From contig CAIRCR010000297.1 of assembly GCA_903877065.1 (NCBI GenBank), positions 1-32,702 of the forward strand: a stretch of DNA of 32,702 nt. Direction: 5' to 3'. Each line of letters opens with the position of its first letter. The stretch's first letter is position 1. This stretch comes from an uncultured Pseudomonadota bacterium. Lineage in GTDB: Bacteria; Pseudomonadota; Gammaproteobacteria; Methylococcales; Methylomonadaceae. The notes below the pieces were generated by a model, which was not told the DNA's origin, searched no databases, and saw nothing but the letters and a program-made list of their open reading frames with translations. Positions 9,495 to 19,004 of this stretch are shown here, piece after piece. A program made the position numbers and the translations under genes.

Positions 9495-9909
9495 AGATTT
9501 CCTCTGCTGAGAAGAAATAAGCAATTTCGCGTGCTGCGGTGTCTACGGCATCTGAACCATGAACGGCATTTTCGTCGATACTTGTTGCAAAATCAGCGCG
9601 AATTGTGCCAGCGGCAGCTTCTTTAGGATTTGTTGCACCCATTATGTCACGGTGTTTTAAAACGGCATTTTCACCTTCCAAAACTTGCATAATGACTGGA
9701 CCTGAAATCATGAAAGACACTAAATCAGCGAAAAAACCACGTTCGCTGTGTTCGGCATAAAACCCTTCAGCTTGGTCTTTCGTTAAATGAACCATTTTCG
9801 CAGCAACGATTTTCAAATCGTTTTTTTCAAAACGGCTGTAAATTTCACCGATTACGTTTTTTGCAACTGCGTCAGGTTTGATAATAGAAAAAGTACGTTC
9901 GATTGCCAT
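9478..9909 (-). CDS. ndk: Nucleoside diphosphate kinase
   Basis: A 143-residue enzyme that balances nucleoside triphosphate pools by transferring the gamma-phosphate through a phospho-histidine. The N-terminus [15 protein letters not shown] is typical. The active-site His is residue 117 in NAVHGSD, and [14 protein letters not shown] is also conserved. The ATG at 9909 has AGGAG upstream and gives the family length; an in-frame TTG 30 nt further upstream is not needed. It is the first gene of the ndk-rlmN-pilW run and is preceded by a perfect TATAAT. Confidence 0.97.
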   Translation of the reverse strand: MAIERTFSIIKPDAVAKNVIGEIYSRFEKNDLKIVAAKMVHLTKDQAEGFYAEHSERGFFADLVSFMISGPVIMQVLEGENAVLKHRDIMGATNPKEAAAGTIRADFATSIDENAVHGSDAVDTAAREIAYFFSAEEICARTR

Positions 9910-9950
9910 TAGTTTTAAAACTCCTAAAAATAAATTCAAAATGAGCGCGA

Positions 9951-9956
9951 ATTATA
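9951..9956 (-). promoter_or_regulatory. Probable sigma-70 -10 element for ndk
   Basis: Perfect TATAAT on the minus strand, 42 nt upstream of the ndk ATG. The -35 region (CTTCCC or TACTTC at suitable spacing) is a poor match, so only the -10 box is called. Confidence 0.4.
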
Positions 9957-10008
9957 GCGGATTTCAAACATGGGAAGTAGCAGTTGCTGTTTTGAATATA
10001 GTTTTCGT

Positions 10009-11622
10009 TTAAGTGTTCACGTTTTCAAAATCATCGCGCAATTTCATTTGTCGTTTTTTTCGATTGTAACCAACGGAAAAATCATGTGTTGCATCTCTTA
10101 TTTTTCGTAATAAAAGCATCATTCGACTGTTTTTTGGAAACATGAGCGGCTCTGATATTTGATGTAAATAAATTTCTTCGTTTTTTTTCGCAAGTCCAAT
10201 CAATGGCAATGTCAAATTCAATGAAATGAGTGCTTCATTTGCCGCGCTCACTTGTCCGCGTCCACCGTCAATAATAATTAAATTAGGCAACGGCTTTTCT
10301 TCACACAACAATCGTGAGTAACGACGGGTGACAACCTCTTTCATACTTGCAAAATCATCCGCGTGCGAAACAGTTTTTAATTCAAAGTGGCGAAAACCTT
10401 TTTTGTGGGCTTTCATATCAACAAACTGCGTCATACCTGAAACGATATGCTCATCACCCAAATTAGAAATGTCAAAACATTCAATGACACGCGGCAACGT
10501 CGGCAAATTCAACGCCGTTTGTAAATCAAGTAATGCACTGTCATCTTCCAAACTCGCTTCGATATTTTTTTCAGCCAATTGCATAAGCGCGAATTTATTG
10601 CCACGTTGCGGCAACGTTAGCGAAACTGCCGCGCCACGCAATTGCGTAAAAAACGATTCTAAATTTTCTTTTTCAGCGTCATCTGTCCAAATTTCAGTAT
10701 TCACAATGATTTCGTGCGGCAACGGATTTTTACGATAAAACGCGCTTAAAAATTCTTGTTCAACGTGTTCTTGATAATCGAGTTTGAAATCTTGTTTTCC
10801 TGCCAATACGCCGCGTTTAATACAAAATTGCACGACACGCATTTGCTCACCTTGCTTGCGAAACGCGATCACATCTTGATTTCGTGTATTTTGAGTATCG
10901 ACGATTTGTTTTTGGGCAAGTTGATCAAGACGGGTTAATTGATTGCGAATTTCTAAAGCACGTTCAAATTTTTGTGCTTCGGCGGCTTTTTGCATTTCAG
11001 TTTTAAGTCGCGACAACGTGTCTTTTAAATCGCCTGACAAAAATGCTTTTGCACGCTCAACCTGAACAGCGTAATCGGTTTGATTTATGTTTTGAATGCA
11101 CGGCGCGGAGCAACGATTGATATAAAAATTCAAACACGCTTTTTTGGGCAAGGTTCGACAATCGCGCAATTTAAAAAGTTGTATCACCATTTTTTGCAAT
11201 TCATGGCGAGTTGTTCCGTTCGTGTACGCGCCGAAAACGTCCATTTTCGCAGTGGGTTTTCGAGTTGAAAAAATACGCGGAAACGCATCTTTACTCAACG
11301 CGATATAAGCGAAGGTTTTTGCGTCTTTGAGAACGACGTTGTATTTGGGTTGATGCTGTTTGATTAAACGGTTTTCAAGTAACAACGCTTCGACTTCATT
11401 ATCAACAATAATCCAATCAATTTGTCGAATTTGAGCAACAAGGCGGCGCGTTTTAATCGGCAATAAATGTTGACTAGAAAAATAGCTTTTCACTCGCGCT
11501 CGAAGATTTTTTGCTTTGCCACAATATAAAACATCGTCACTCGCATTTTTGTACAAATAAACGCCCGTTTGAGTTGGAATGTCCGAGCTATTGAAGTCGC
11601 TAATTTTTTCAATCTGTAACAT
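10009..11622 (-). CDS. uvrC: Excinuclease UvrC without the C-terminal HhH domain
   Basis: Nuclease subunit of UvrABC nucleotide excision repair. The GIY-YIG 3'-incision domain is at the N-terminus (GVYLY at 20-24, YCGKAKNLRARV from 33). Then come a Cys quartet (156, 164, 172 and 176) like the reported iron-sulfur ligands of UvrC, a UVR motif (about 200-232), and the RNase H-like 5'-incision domain with ECFDISN and IIIDGGRGQVSAA. The protein is 537 residues against about 600 in most bacteria. It stops shortly after the YNRKKRQ element, where the tandem helix-hairpin-helix DNA-binding domain should begin. Only 99 nt remain before ndk, too little to encode that domain in another frame. The start ATG is 28 nt after the uvrA end. 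Whether the short form is native to this lineage is uncertain. Confidence 0.88.
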   Translation of the reverse strand: MLQIEKISDFNSSDIPTQTGVYLYKNASDDVLYCGKAKNLRARVKSYFSSQHLLPIKTRRLVAQIRQIDWIIVDNEVEALLLENRLIKQHQPKYNVVLKDAKTFAYIALSKDAFPRIFSTRKPTAKMDVFGAYTNGTTRHELQKMVIQLFKLRDCRTLPKKACLNFYINRCSAPCIQNINQTDYAVQVERAKAFLSGDLKDTLSRLKTEMQKAAEAQKFERALEIRNQLTRLDQLAQKQIVDTQNTRNQDVIAFRKQGEQMRVVQFCIKRGVLAGKQDFKLDYQEHVEQEFLSAFYRKNPLPHEIIVNTEIWTDDAEKENLESFFTQLRGAAVSLTLPQRGNKFALMQLAEKNIEASLEDDSALLDLQTALNLPTLPRVIECFDISNLGDEHIVSGMTQFVDMKAHKKGFRHFELKTVSHADDFASMKEVVTRRYSRLLCEEKPLPNLIIIDGGRGQVSAANEALISLNLTLPLIGLAKKNEEIYLHQISEPLMFPKNSRMMLLLRKIRDATHDFSVGYNRKKRQMKLRDDFENVNT

Positions 11623-11650
11623 GGTTTAATCTCACCTCAGCGACCGCATT

Positions 11651-14503
11651 TCAAAGGAGTCGCTTTAGAAAATCGCCCGTGTAAGATTTCTTATTTTTTG
11701 CCACTTGCTCAGGTGTGCCTTGCGCGATAATTTCCCCGCCTGCTTGACCGCCTTCGTAGCCCAAATCAATCAGATAATCACAGTTTTTAATCACGTCTAA
11801 ATTGTGTTCAATGACAAACACCGAGTTCCCTTTTTCAACCAAACTATTTAAAACCGCAATTAAGCGTTTTGTGTCGTCAAAATGCAGTCACGTCGTGGGT
11901 TCGTCAAGCATATAAACGACGTGACCACGCTTGCTTTTGCTGAGTTCTTTGGTGATTTTAATGCGTTGACTTTCGCCACCTGAAAGCGTTGTTGAACTTT
12001 GTCCCAATTTGATATAACCCAAACCAACCGCCAGCAAGGTTTGCAATTTTTTGTTAATCGATGGAATTGCAGCAAAAAATGGCGCGGCCTCACTGACTTC
12101 CATATTCAAAATTTCAGCGATATTTTTGCCTTTGTATAAAATGCTCAATGTTTCTTTGTTGTAACGTTTGCCGTTGCAATCGCTGCATTCCACATAAACA
12201 TCAGGCAAGAAATTCATCTCAATTTTTAACACGCCATCACCTTGACACGTTTCACAGCGTCCGCCTTTGACGTTGAACGAAAACCGTCCCTTTTCATAAC
12301 CACGCATTTTCGCTTCTTGTGTCACAGCGAAAAGGTCACGGATGTCATCGAATAATTTGGTGTACGTGGCGGGATTTGAACGTGGTGTTTTTCCAATCGG
12401 GTCTTGGTCAATAATAATTACGTTTTGCACGCAATCTGGCACGGCAATCGAATCGTGTTGTCCGATAAAATCGACTTGTTCGCCGAATTTTTTACGCAAA
12501 TACGGCATCACGGTTTGGTTAATCAATGTACTTTTTCCCGAACCAGAAACACCCGTAATGCCACACAAAATACCGAGCGGCAAATCCACATTGACGTTTT
12601 TCAAATTATTTTCGCTCGCACCTTTCACTTGAATAAAATCAACTGCTTCACGACGTTTTTCAGGAACGGTAATTGTCAATTCACCGTTCAAATAACGTCC
12701 TGTCAAACTATTCGGATTTTGCATAATTTCTTCGGGCGTGCCTTTCGCTGTAACGTGACCTCCGTAAATTCCAGCTCCTGCGCCAATATCAATCACATAA
12801 TCACTAGCGCGAATCGTATCTTCATCGTGTTCAACGACAATTAGCGTATTGCCCAAATCGCGCAATTTACGCAGTGTTTCAATTAGTTTTACATTATCGC
12901 GCTGATGCAAACCGATACTTGGTTCGTCCAAAATATATAAAACACCCATCAAATTACTGCCGATTTGTGTCGCCAATCGAATGCGTTGCGCTTCGCCACC
13001 TGATAAAGTTTTCGCACTACGCGATAGCGTTAAATAACTGAGTCCGACGTTATTTAAAAAACCTAATCGTTCGTTGGTTTCTTTTAAAACTTGTTTGGCG
13101 ATAACCAAATCTTTGTTTGTTAATTTGCTTGGTAATTGAAGAAAAAATTGCGCGGCATTTTCAATGCTCATGTCAGTCACATCGATGATACTTTTATTGT
13201 CGATTTTTACCGCTAAAACGACAGGTTGTAAGCGTTTACCTTTGCAGCTTTCGCATGGTTTGAACACCATAAATTTTTCGATTTCTTTTTTGCGGTGTTC
13301 ACTTTCGGATTGTTTATACAGTCGCAAAGTTTGCGGAATGACACCTTCAAAGCCGTCATCAAATTTCATATTTTCGCCCGTTGACCATTTGCCAGCCAAC
13401 ACTTCGGTTGTGCCATAAAGCAACACGTTTAATTGTTTTTCAGAAAATTCACCTAACGGTTTCCACACGTCAAAACCGTATTCACGCCCAACGACTGCGA
13501 TTTGTTGCGCTCGCCACGTTAAATCCATTTTTCCGTAAATCGCCAGCCCCCCTTCCATAATCGATTTTGTTTTGTCGGGGATGAGTAAGTCGATTGACAA
13601 TTGGGTGATTTCGCCTAATCCGTGACAGTCGCTACACGCGCCGAATGGGCTGTTAAACGAAAACATCCGTGGTTCTAAACTTTCGAATACAATTTTTGGG
13701 TGTTTAACACACGCCCCGAAGGTGCTGTAAATCGTTTCGCCTGAGCTACGTTGTAATTCTTTTTTCTTTTCGCCTGACGCATTTTTGTCGATGACAATCA
13801 TGCGTTCTTTGCCTAGTGATAATGCGTGTTCAACGGCTTCGTTGACACGCGAACGGTCGTCTTCATCAATCGTAACAATATCAACAACGGCTTCAATCCA
13901 ATGTTTTTCGTAACGTTCAAGGGTTAACTCGTCTTTGATGGTGTCGGAATCGTAGATTTTTTGATTGACGCGAATTTTGGCAAAACCTTGTTTGCGTAAA
14001 TCGTCGATGACTTGTTCGTGTGTGCCTTTTTGACCGTTGATAATCGGTGCGAGAAAAATCAGCGTTTTTCCTTGTTCGGTCATAATTAAACGACTGATAT
14101 TTTCTGCACTTTGCGGTTTGATTTCGCTGTGACATTTTGGGCAATGATGCGTGCCGATTCGCGCAAAAAGTAAGCGCAAATAATCATAAATTTCGGTCAC
14201 TGTGCCGACGGTTGAACGTGGATTTTTGCTGGTAGTTTTTTGTTCAATTGAAATCGCGGGCGATAAACCTTCAATGCTGTCCACGTCTGGTTTATTCATT
14301 AGCCCTAAAAATTGCCGCGCATACGCCGACAAACTTTCGACATAACGTCTTTGTCCTTCGGCATAAATCGTATCGAATGCCAGTGTCGATTTCCCCGAAC
14401 CAGAAAGCCCTGTGATGACAATCAATTTATTGCGTGGAAATTCCACGTCGATGTTTTTTAAATTATGTTCGCGTGCGCCTTTGACTATGATGCTGTTTTT
14501 CAT
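11651..14503 (-). pseudogene. uvrA: Excinuclease ATPase UvrA with an in-frame TGA
   Basis: UvrA finds DNA lesions and loads UvrB. The reading frame spans 950 codons and carries Walker [10 protein letters not shown] and GVSGSGKST, two LSGGE signatures, and zinc-finger cysteine pairs (CPKC; CQGDGV and CSDCNG). Codon 872 (11888-11890) is TGA where every UvrA has Gly in DEPTTGLH: the frame reads DEPTT-stop-LHF and then continues without any shift to [10 protein letters not shown] and the normal end [10 protein letters not shown]. One base change (GGA to TGA) explains it. The 871-residue product would lack the D-loop and switch His of the second ATPase. TGA terminates normal genes here, including the true uvrA end, so codon reassignment is unlikely. 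Alternatives are sequencing error, a recent nonsense mutation, or readthrough. uvrC follows directly. Confidence 0.85.
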
Positions 14504-14759
14504 TTTGTCCTGCTCGAAAATTGAAGGGTGTTAAACCTAAGTTAGTGCATATTTTAAACGTTCGACACCTAGAAAAATTGGGGTGTTGCCATACATTTTT
14601 TTATTTATAATTTGGTTGTGACTCGAATTTACAGAATCATTTACACCCTGAAAAAAGTAAATGTAAAATATGCAAGTAATTTTTTAATAATGTGTAACTT
14701 TATTCATATAACAAGGACATAACTCTAAATTTCAACACTACGATTTTAGAAGGTTAACT
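14504..14759. other. Divergent intergenic region uvrA / zinc-ribbon gene
   Basis: This 256-nt AT-rich gap must hold promoters for both divergent genes. A small inverted repeat, ACACC (14565-14569) with GGTGT (14582-14586), is present. I looked for a LexA box of the CTGT-N8-ACAG type that might control uvrA and saw none; no convincing -35/-10 pair was found either. Confidence 0.5.
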
Positions 14760-14990
14760 ATGAGCATAAAAAAATTTTCAAAAATTCATCCTTCCATGAT
14801 ATATCCACGCAGGTTAGTTGGACATCGCTCACGACCCGCCACCTGCCCTTCGTGCAAGTCAAACAATATCAAATTTGTAGTTTTAGAACTAGAATTTAGA
14901 AGGCAATCGATTTGCATGAATTGTGCAACGTTATGGACAACACGAGATGCCCGTATCCCGATTCGATATAAACAGGAATTTTATAAATAA
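14760..14990 (+). CDS. Small zinc-ribbon protein of unknown function
   Basis: This 76-residue protein has two CxxC knuckles, C29-x2-C32 (CPSC) and C52-x2-C55 (CMNC), the spacing of a zinc ribbon, flanked by basic residues. AGAAGG lies 6 nt before the ATG, and a strong intrinsic terminator follows 9 nt after the stop, so the gene is transcribed alone and looks real. I do not recognise the family. The zinc-ribbon fold suggests nucleic-acid or protein contact, but nothing in the sequence or neighbours fixes a role. No transmembrane segment or signal peptide is seen. Confidence 0.75.
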   Translation: MSIKKFSKIHPSMIYPRRLVGHRSRPATCPSCKSNNIKFVVLELEFRRQSICMNCATLWTTRDARIPIRYKQEFYK

Positions 14991-14999
14991 ATTACGATT

Positions 15000-15033
15000 A
15001 GGATACGGTCAGTATCTTTATCGTATCCTTTTT
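15000..15033 (+). terminator. Rho-independent terminator after the zinc-ribbon gene
   Basis: An eight-base-pair perfect stem, AGGATACG (15000-15007) with CGTATCCT (15022-15029), and a 14-nt loop; the T run spans 15029-15033. It starts 9 nt after the stop codon. Confidence 0.8.
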
Positions 15034-15090
15034 CAAGAAGTGTGTTGTCTATCGATTACAGCCATATAAAGCAAATTTTTGGGATACTAA

Positions 15091-15594
15091 ATGAAAGCAG
15101 CACAAATTATTTTGATTATTTCATTGGCAATGATTGCTGGAATTGGTGTTCGTATGATTAACCAATGGCAAGCTGAAAAAAAACCGATGATGCTGCCCAC
15201 TTTTTCATTTCCTGATTTGAACGGCAACACGCATCTTTCAACGGAATGGCAAGGCAAAATTTTAGTGCTTAATTTTTGGGCAACCTGGTGTCCTTCGTGT
15301 TTAAAAGAAATTACCGAATTTATGCTATTACAAACAAAGTATGGTGAAAAAGTACAATTTGTTGGCATTGCGCTTGACGACATAAACGCGGTTAATATAT
15401 TCCAACAAAAAATGGCAGTGAATTATCCACTTTTAATTTCTGGAGACTGGGCAGGCTTTAATTTAGCTAAACAATTAGGAAATTCGGTTAACGCTATTCC
15501 TTACACTGTCGTAGTCAATCCAGAAGGATTTATTGTGTATCGTCATGCTGGCGCATTGTCCCAGAGTGAATTACAGCAACAATTATTATTTTGA
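15091..15594 (+). CDS. TlpA/ResA-like membrane-anchored thioredoxin
   Basis: This 167-residue protein has an N-terminal membrane anchor (about 4-22, AQIILIISLAMIAGIGV) and a periplasmic thioredoxin fold. The active site is WCPSC, with Cys 67 and 70, in the typical LNFWATWCPSC context, and the cis-Pro loop is in AIPYTVVV. Proteins of this kind reduce disulfides in the periplasm, often for cytochrome c maturation. No cytochrome gene adjoins it here; the nearest genes, on the opposite strand and convergent, are the flavoprotein pair at 15623-16650. Ribosome binding site is weak (GGGA 9 nt before ATG). Confidence 0.85.
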   Translation: MKAAQIILIISLAMIAGIGVRMINQWQAEKKPMMLPTFSFPDLNGNTHLSTEWQGKILVLNFWATWCPSCLKEITEFMLLQTKYGEKVQFVGIALDDINAVNIFQQKMAVNYPLLISGDWAGFNLAKQLGNSVNAIPYTVVVNPEGFIVYRHAGALSQSELQQQLLF

Positions 15595-15622
15595 TAAATA
15601 GCCATTGGTTTATAAGTTATTT

Positions 15623-16126
15623 TTAATTTTGCACATTTATTTTTATTTGTATTCTTGCTCTAACTAACGACAATGCAACCGTTACAATTAGCATAAACAA
15701 AGACAATTCCAAAGTGATAAACATTCCAATTTTAAAATAAGCAAAGAGTGGGTGAACGAATCGAACCAACCAACCCGCTAATTCTTCTGTAATCGCAGAA
15801 AAGAACGTCAAGCCACTTAACCAGATTTTTAAGCGTGTCGAAAACTCGGTCATTAACATCAAATGCGTCAGCGTCACCGCTAACATTCCCATAGAAAACA
15901 AGTGAAAATGTAGCACTTCGAGCATCCCGTCATAACTCTTGGCAGGAATAAATTGATCCTCGTTGCCGCAGTAATAGGTCATCACAGATTCGGCGGTTAA
16001 TCCCATGCGATGAAAATACATCATTGCGTTACTTACCCACAGCAACAGAATATAAGCCAAAAACATCAGCACCAACGCATTGAGCAACAGTTTTCGTTGC
16101 TGTTCGCCACTCACAAAATAACGCAT
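15623..16126 (-). CDS. Four-helix, histidine-containing membrane protein
   Basis: This 167-residue protein has four predicted transmembrane helices (about 12-32, 68-92, 100-120 and 128-155). Histidines at 39, 73, 75, 88 and 125 lie in or near the helices, including LHFHLFSMG and LTHLM, a pattern suitable for haem b or quinone binding. I do not recognise a named family. Its ATG overlaps the stop of the upstream FMN-protein gene by one base (TAATG), so the two products very likely work together, plausibly passing electrons between the membrane and the periplasmic flavin. That function is inferred from context and pattern only. Confidence 0.7.
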   Translation of the reverse strand: MRYFVSGEQQRKLLLNALVLMFLAYILLLWVSNAMMYFHRMGLTAESVMTYYCGNEDQFIPAKSYDGMLEVLHFHLFSMGMLAVTLTHLMLMTEFSTRLKIWLSGLTFFSAITEELAGWLVRFVHPLFAYFKIGMFITLELSLFMLIVTVALSLVRARIQIKINVQN

Positions 16127-16650
16127 TATTTTTTGACCATGACTTGATAAATTGCCATTACTTTTCGAACACTGTTTAACGCCGAACGCGTACTTAATGT
16201 CGCACCAGAAATTGCGTCAACACCCTTTGCAAAATCCATTTCTACCAATGGACGATTATTCAACAAATTAAACCAACGTTCTGGTGGCATATATTCTGGC
16301 GGTTCGTGAAACGCAAGCATAACAACATTTCGTAATTCGCCTTCAGGTGTTAGAACAATCATTAGCGTTTCTGGTTTCGTTCGCACGTTTTCAGTTTCAA
16401 TTGCTGCGTAACCTGAAACTTTGCCGTTTTCTTTTCCGACGTAAAAGGTGAATAAACCCGATTCAAGTTTAGATTTCGAGAGTTGTTGAATTTTCGTAAC
16501 GTCGGCATCTTCAGGAAATAAAGATAAATTTTCTACTGTTGCTTTACCAAAAGCGAGTTCTAAGGCTTCTGTTTTGCTGTAAAAAATTTGCGCGAAGCAA
16601 GGCGTTGTTAAACTAAAAAATAAGAGAGAAAGAACGATTTTAATTTTCAT
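16126..16650 (-). CDS. Periplasmic FMN-binding protein, predicted covalently flavinylated
   Basis: This 174-residue protein has a cleavable signal peptide (MKIKIVLSLLFFSLTTPCFA, then Q). Its FMN-binding domain resembles those of RnfG and NqrC. The motif DAISGAT (D145 to T151) matches the Dxx(S/T)GAT signature recognised by ApbE flavin transferase, so FMN is predicted to be attached to Thr151. I chose the ATG at 16650, which has AAGGA at 6-nt spacing and directly starts the signal peptide; the longer frame to 16695 would put 15 residues before it. It is the first gene of a pair with the four-helix membrane protein. No apbE is in the window. Confidence 0.85.
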   Translation of the reverse strand: MKIKIVLSLLFFSLTTPCFAQIFYSKTEALELAFGKATVENLSLFPEDADVTKIQQLSKSKLESGLFTFYVGKENGKVSGYAAIETENVRTKPETLMIVLTPEGELRNVVMLAFHEPPEYMPPERWFNLLNNRPLVEMDFAKGVDAISGATLSTRSALNSVRKVMAIYQVMVKK

Positions 16651-16796
16651 TATTTTCCTTTTTGTTAATGTTGAAAAATTCAAAGATTTCGTCATTGTCG
16701 CAGTGATTGTAAAGTTTCAAAAATTTGGATAATCCATGAAAAACGAAAGGTTAAAATGTCGGTTGCCGAAAAATTATCCGATCTTTAGCTAACGTT

Positions 16797-18977
16797 TTAT
16801 TTAAATCCCCCACCCTTAACACGTGTAATTTTTAACACAATCTGTAACTCTTTTAGCCGCCGTATAATTTGTGCTAAATGCACTCGATTTCGCGCTGTAA
16901 TAATAATCGAATCAATACAAACGCGAGAATCTTGATCAACGACCGTAACGTTTTCGATATTAGACTCTAAATTAGAAATGGTTGCTGCGACCGTTGCCAA
17001 CGAACCACGTTGATTTAAAATTTCAATTCGAATCTCAGTAGAAAAATCACCACTAACCTCTTCACCCCATTCAACATCAAGCCAGTTCTTTTGTTTTTTC
17101 TTAATCAGTGCATGATTGTGGCAATCATGCTGATGGACCACAATGCCTTTGCCAGGATTAAAAAAGCCGATAATTGAATCACCTGGAATGGGGTGACAGC
17201 ATTTTGCTAACGTCACCACCATGCCTTCGGTACCCTTAATCATCAAGGGATGATGTATATTTTTCGTACCGCCATCGAGTTTAACGTGATTATGTACATC
17301 GTCTTGTGTGAGTTGTTTTGCCACCAAAAATGGCATTTTATTTCCCAAACCAATATCTTCGAGCAATTTTTGAAACGATTTAATGCCTAACACTTTCAAC
17401 AACGTCGCAATTTTTTCAAAACTAATTTGCGCCAACTGCACACCCATTGCCTGCAATTCATTTTCTAGCAAACGCATTCCTAAATCGTGTGCTTGTTGCC
17501 CTTCAATGTGTTTTAAGCGATTACGAATAGCAGTACGCGCCCGCGCAGTAATGACGTAATTCAACCATAAGGGATTTGGACGGGCGTGTTCAGCAGTAAT
17601 AATTTCAACGGTCATGCCACTTTCTAATTGGGTTTGCAGTGGAATAAGTTGTTTATCAATTCGGGCTGAAACACAAGCGTTTCCTAAATCGGTATGCACC
17701 GCGTAGGCAAAATCAACAATGGTCGAACCTCGTGGTAATTTAATAATTGAGCCTTTTGGCGTGAAAAGAAACACTTCTTGTGGGAATAAATCTACTTTCA
17801 AATTGTCGATAAATTCAAGTGAATCACCAGCGCTTTTTTGAATTTCCAATAAATTTTTTAGCCATTCATGTGCTAAATCTTGGAATTTATGCGCTTTATC
17901 CGTATCGGTTTTATAGAGCCAATGTGCCGCAATTCCTGATTCAGACATACGGTGCATTTCGTGCGTTCTGATTTGAACTTCAATAGGTACGCCATAAGGA
18001 CCAATTAGAACAGAATGCAGTGATTGATAGCCATTTTCTTTGGGCAGAGCAATGTAATCTTTAAATCGTCCTGGAATCGGTTTGTATAAATTGTGCATAA
18101 TGCCCAGCACTCGATAACAGGCATCAATATCCTCACAATAAATTCGAAACGCATACACATCAAAAACATCGGCGAGTGGAATTTTTTTATTCACCATTTT
18201 GCGGTAAATGCTGTAGATATTTTTTTCACGCCCAGCAACAACACAAGGAAAATCGGCAGCTTCTAATCGCGCCCGAATTGTTCCTTCGATGGTATCAATT
18301 ATTTTACGTCGATTACCGCGTGCTTTTTTAATGGCATGACTCAATATTGCGTAACGCCAAGGATACATCGCCTCAAAACTCAAGGCTTCCAATTTTTGCC
18401 TAATCGTATTCATGCCCAATCGATTTGCAATCGGGGCATAAATATCTAGGGTTTCGCGTGCAATTCTACGTTTTTTAGGTGCCGCCATTACGCCGAGCGT
18501 TTCCATGTTATGCAAACGGTCGGCAAGTTTCACAATAATCACACGCAAATCTTTCGCCATTGCCAAAAACATTTTACGAATGTTTTCACCTTGTGCTTCG
18601 GCGTGTGATTGGTTTTCAATTTTTGATAATTTGGTAACACCATCAACTAAATTAGCGACTTCTTTATTGAATTTCGTGGCGATTTCTGCTTTGCTCACAC
18701 CCGTATCTTCAATGACATCATGCAAAATGGCAGCAGTAATTCCATCCGCATCAATTCGCATTTCTGCCAAACTAATTGCTACCGAAATGGGGTGGCAAAT
18801 GTAAGGTTCGCCACTTTTACGAAATTGTCCTAAATGCGCGGCGGCACCAAATTCATAGGCTCGTAGACATTGGGCAACGTGCGCTGCATCCAAGTAGCCC
18901 GACAAGACGCTTGATAAACGTTTAACTAACTGCGCTTCTAACGTTTCAGTAATACTTGAAGATTCGGATACAGACAT
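16797..18977 (-). CDS. spoT: Bifunctional (p)ppGpp synthetase/hydrolase SpoT
   Basis: This 726-residue Rel/SpoT homologue controls the stringent response. The N-terminal HD hydrolase domain is intact (ICHPISVA, HDVIEDT, RLADRLHNMETL). The synthetase domain follows, with GRFKDYIA (the RxKD form seen in bifunctional enzymes), NGYQSLH and EVQIRT. Then come a TGS domain (FTPKGSIIKLPRGSTIVDFAYAV region), a helical and zinc-finger segment with CCHPIPGD, and a C-terminal ACT domain (EIRIEILNQRGSLATVA). The gene lies 27 nt after rpoZ on the same strand, the usual rpoZ-spoT pairing. The ATG has an AAAAGG ribosome binding site. Confidence 0.96.
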   Translation of the reverse strand: MSVSESSSITETLEAQLVKRLSSVLSGYLDAAHVAQCLRAYEFGAAAHLGQFRKSGEPYICHPISVAISLAEMRIDADGITAAILHDVIEDTGVSKAEIATKFNKEVANLVDGVTKLSKIENQSHAEAQGENIRKMFLAMAKDLRVIIVKLADRLHNMETLGVMAAPKKRRIARETLDIYAPIANRLGMNTIRQKLEALSFEAMYPWRYAILSHAIKKARGNRRKIIDTIEGTIRARLEAADFPCVVAGREKNIYSIYRKMVNKKIPLADVFDVYAFRIYCEDIDACYRVLGIMHNLYKPIPGRFKDYIALPKENGYQSLHSVLIGPYGVPIEVQIRTHEMHRMSESGIAAHWLYKTDTDKAHKFQDLAHEWLKNLLEIQKSAGDSLEFIDNLKVDLFPQEVFLFTPKGSIIKLPRGSTIVDFAYAVHTDLGNACVSARIDKQLIPLQTQLESGMTVEIITAEHARPNPLWLNYVITARARTAIRNRLKHIEGQQAHDLGMRLLENELQAMGVQLAQISFEKIATLLKVLGIKSFQKLLEDIGLGNKMPFLVAKQLTQDDVHNHVKLDGGTKNIHHPLMIKGTEGMVVTLAKCCHPIPGDSIIGFFNPGKGIVVHQHDCHNHALIKKKQKNWLDVEWGEEVSGDFSTEIRIEILNQRGSLATVAATISNLESNIENVTVVDQDSRVCIDSIIITARNRVHLAQIIRRLKELQIVLKITRVKGGGFK

Positions 18978-19004
18978 GAGCCTTTTAAAAACGAGAGAGT
19001 GTAA

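Noticed and set aside
11651-11842. A separate 63-residue ORF starting at a TTG.
   Set aside because: It is the C-terminal end of UvrA, in the same frame as the main part, not an independent gene.
11651-14503. TGA in uvrA as a sign of codon reassignment or selenocysteine.
   Set aside because: TGA ends other genes here (the tlpA-like gene, and uvrA itself at 11651), Trp is TGG, and the conserved residue at the site is Gly rather than Cys or Sec.
16727-16779. Inverted repeat GGATAAT/ATTATCC upstream of the FMN-protein gene.
   Set aside because: The 39-nt loop, AT-rich arms and lack of a T run make it indistinguishable from chance.
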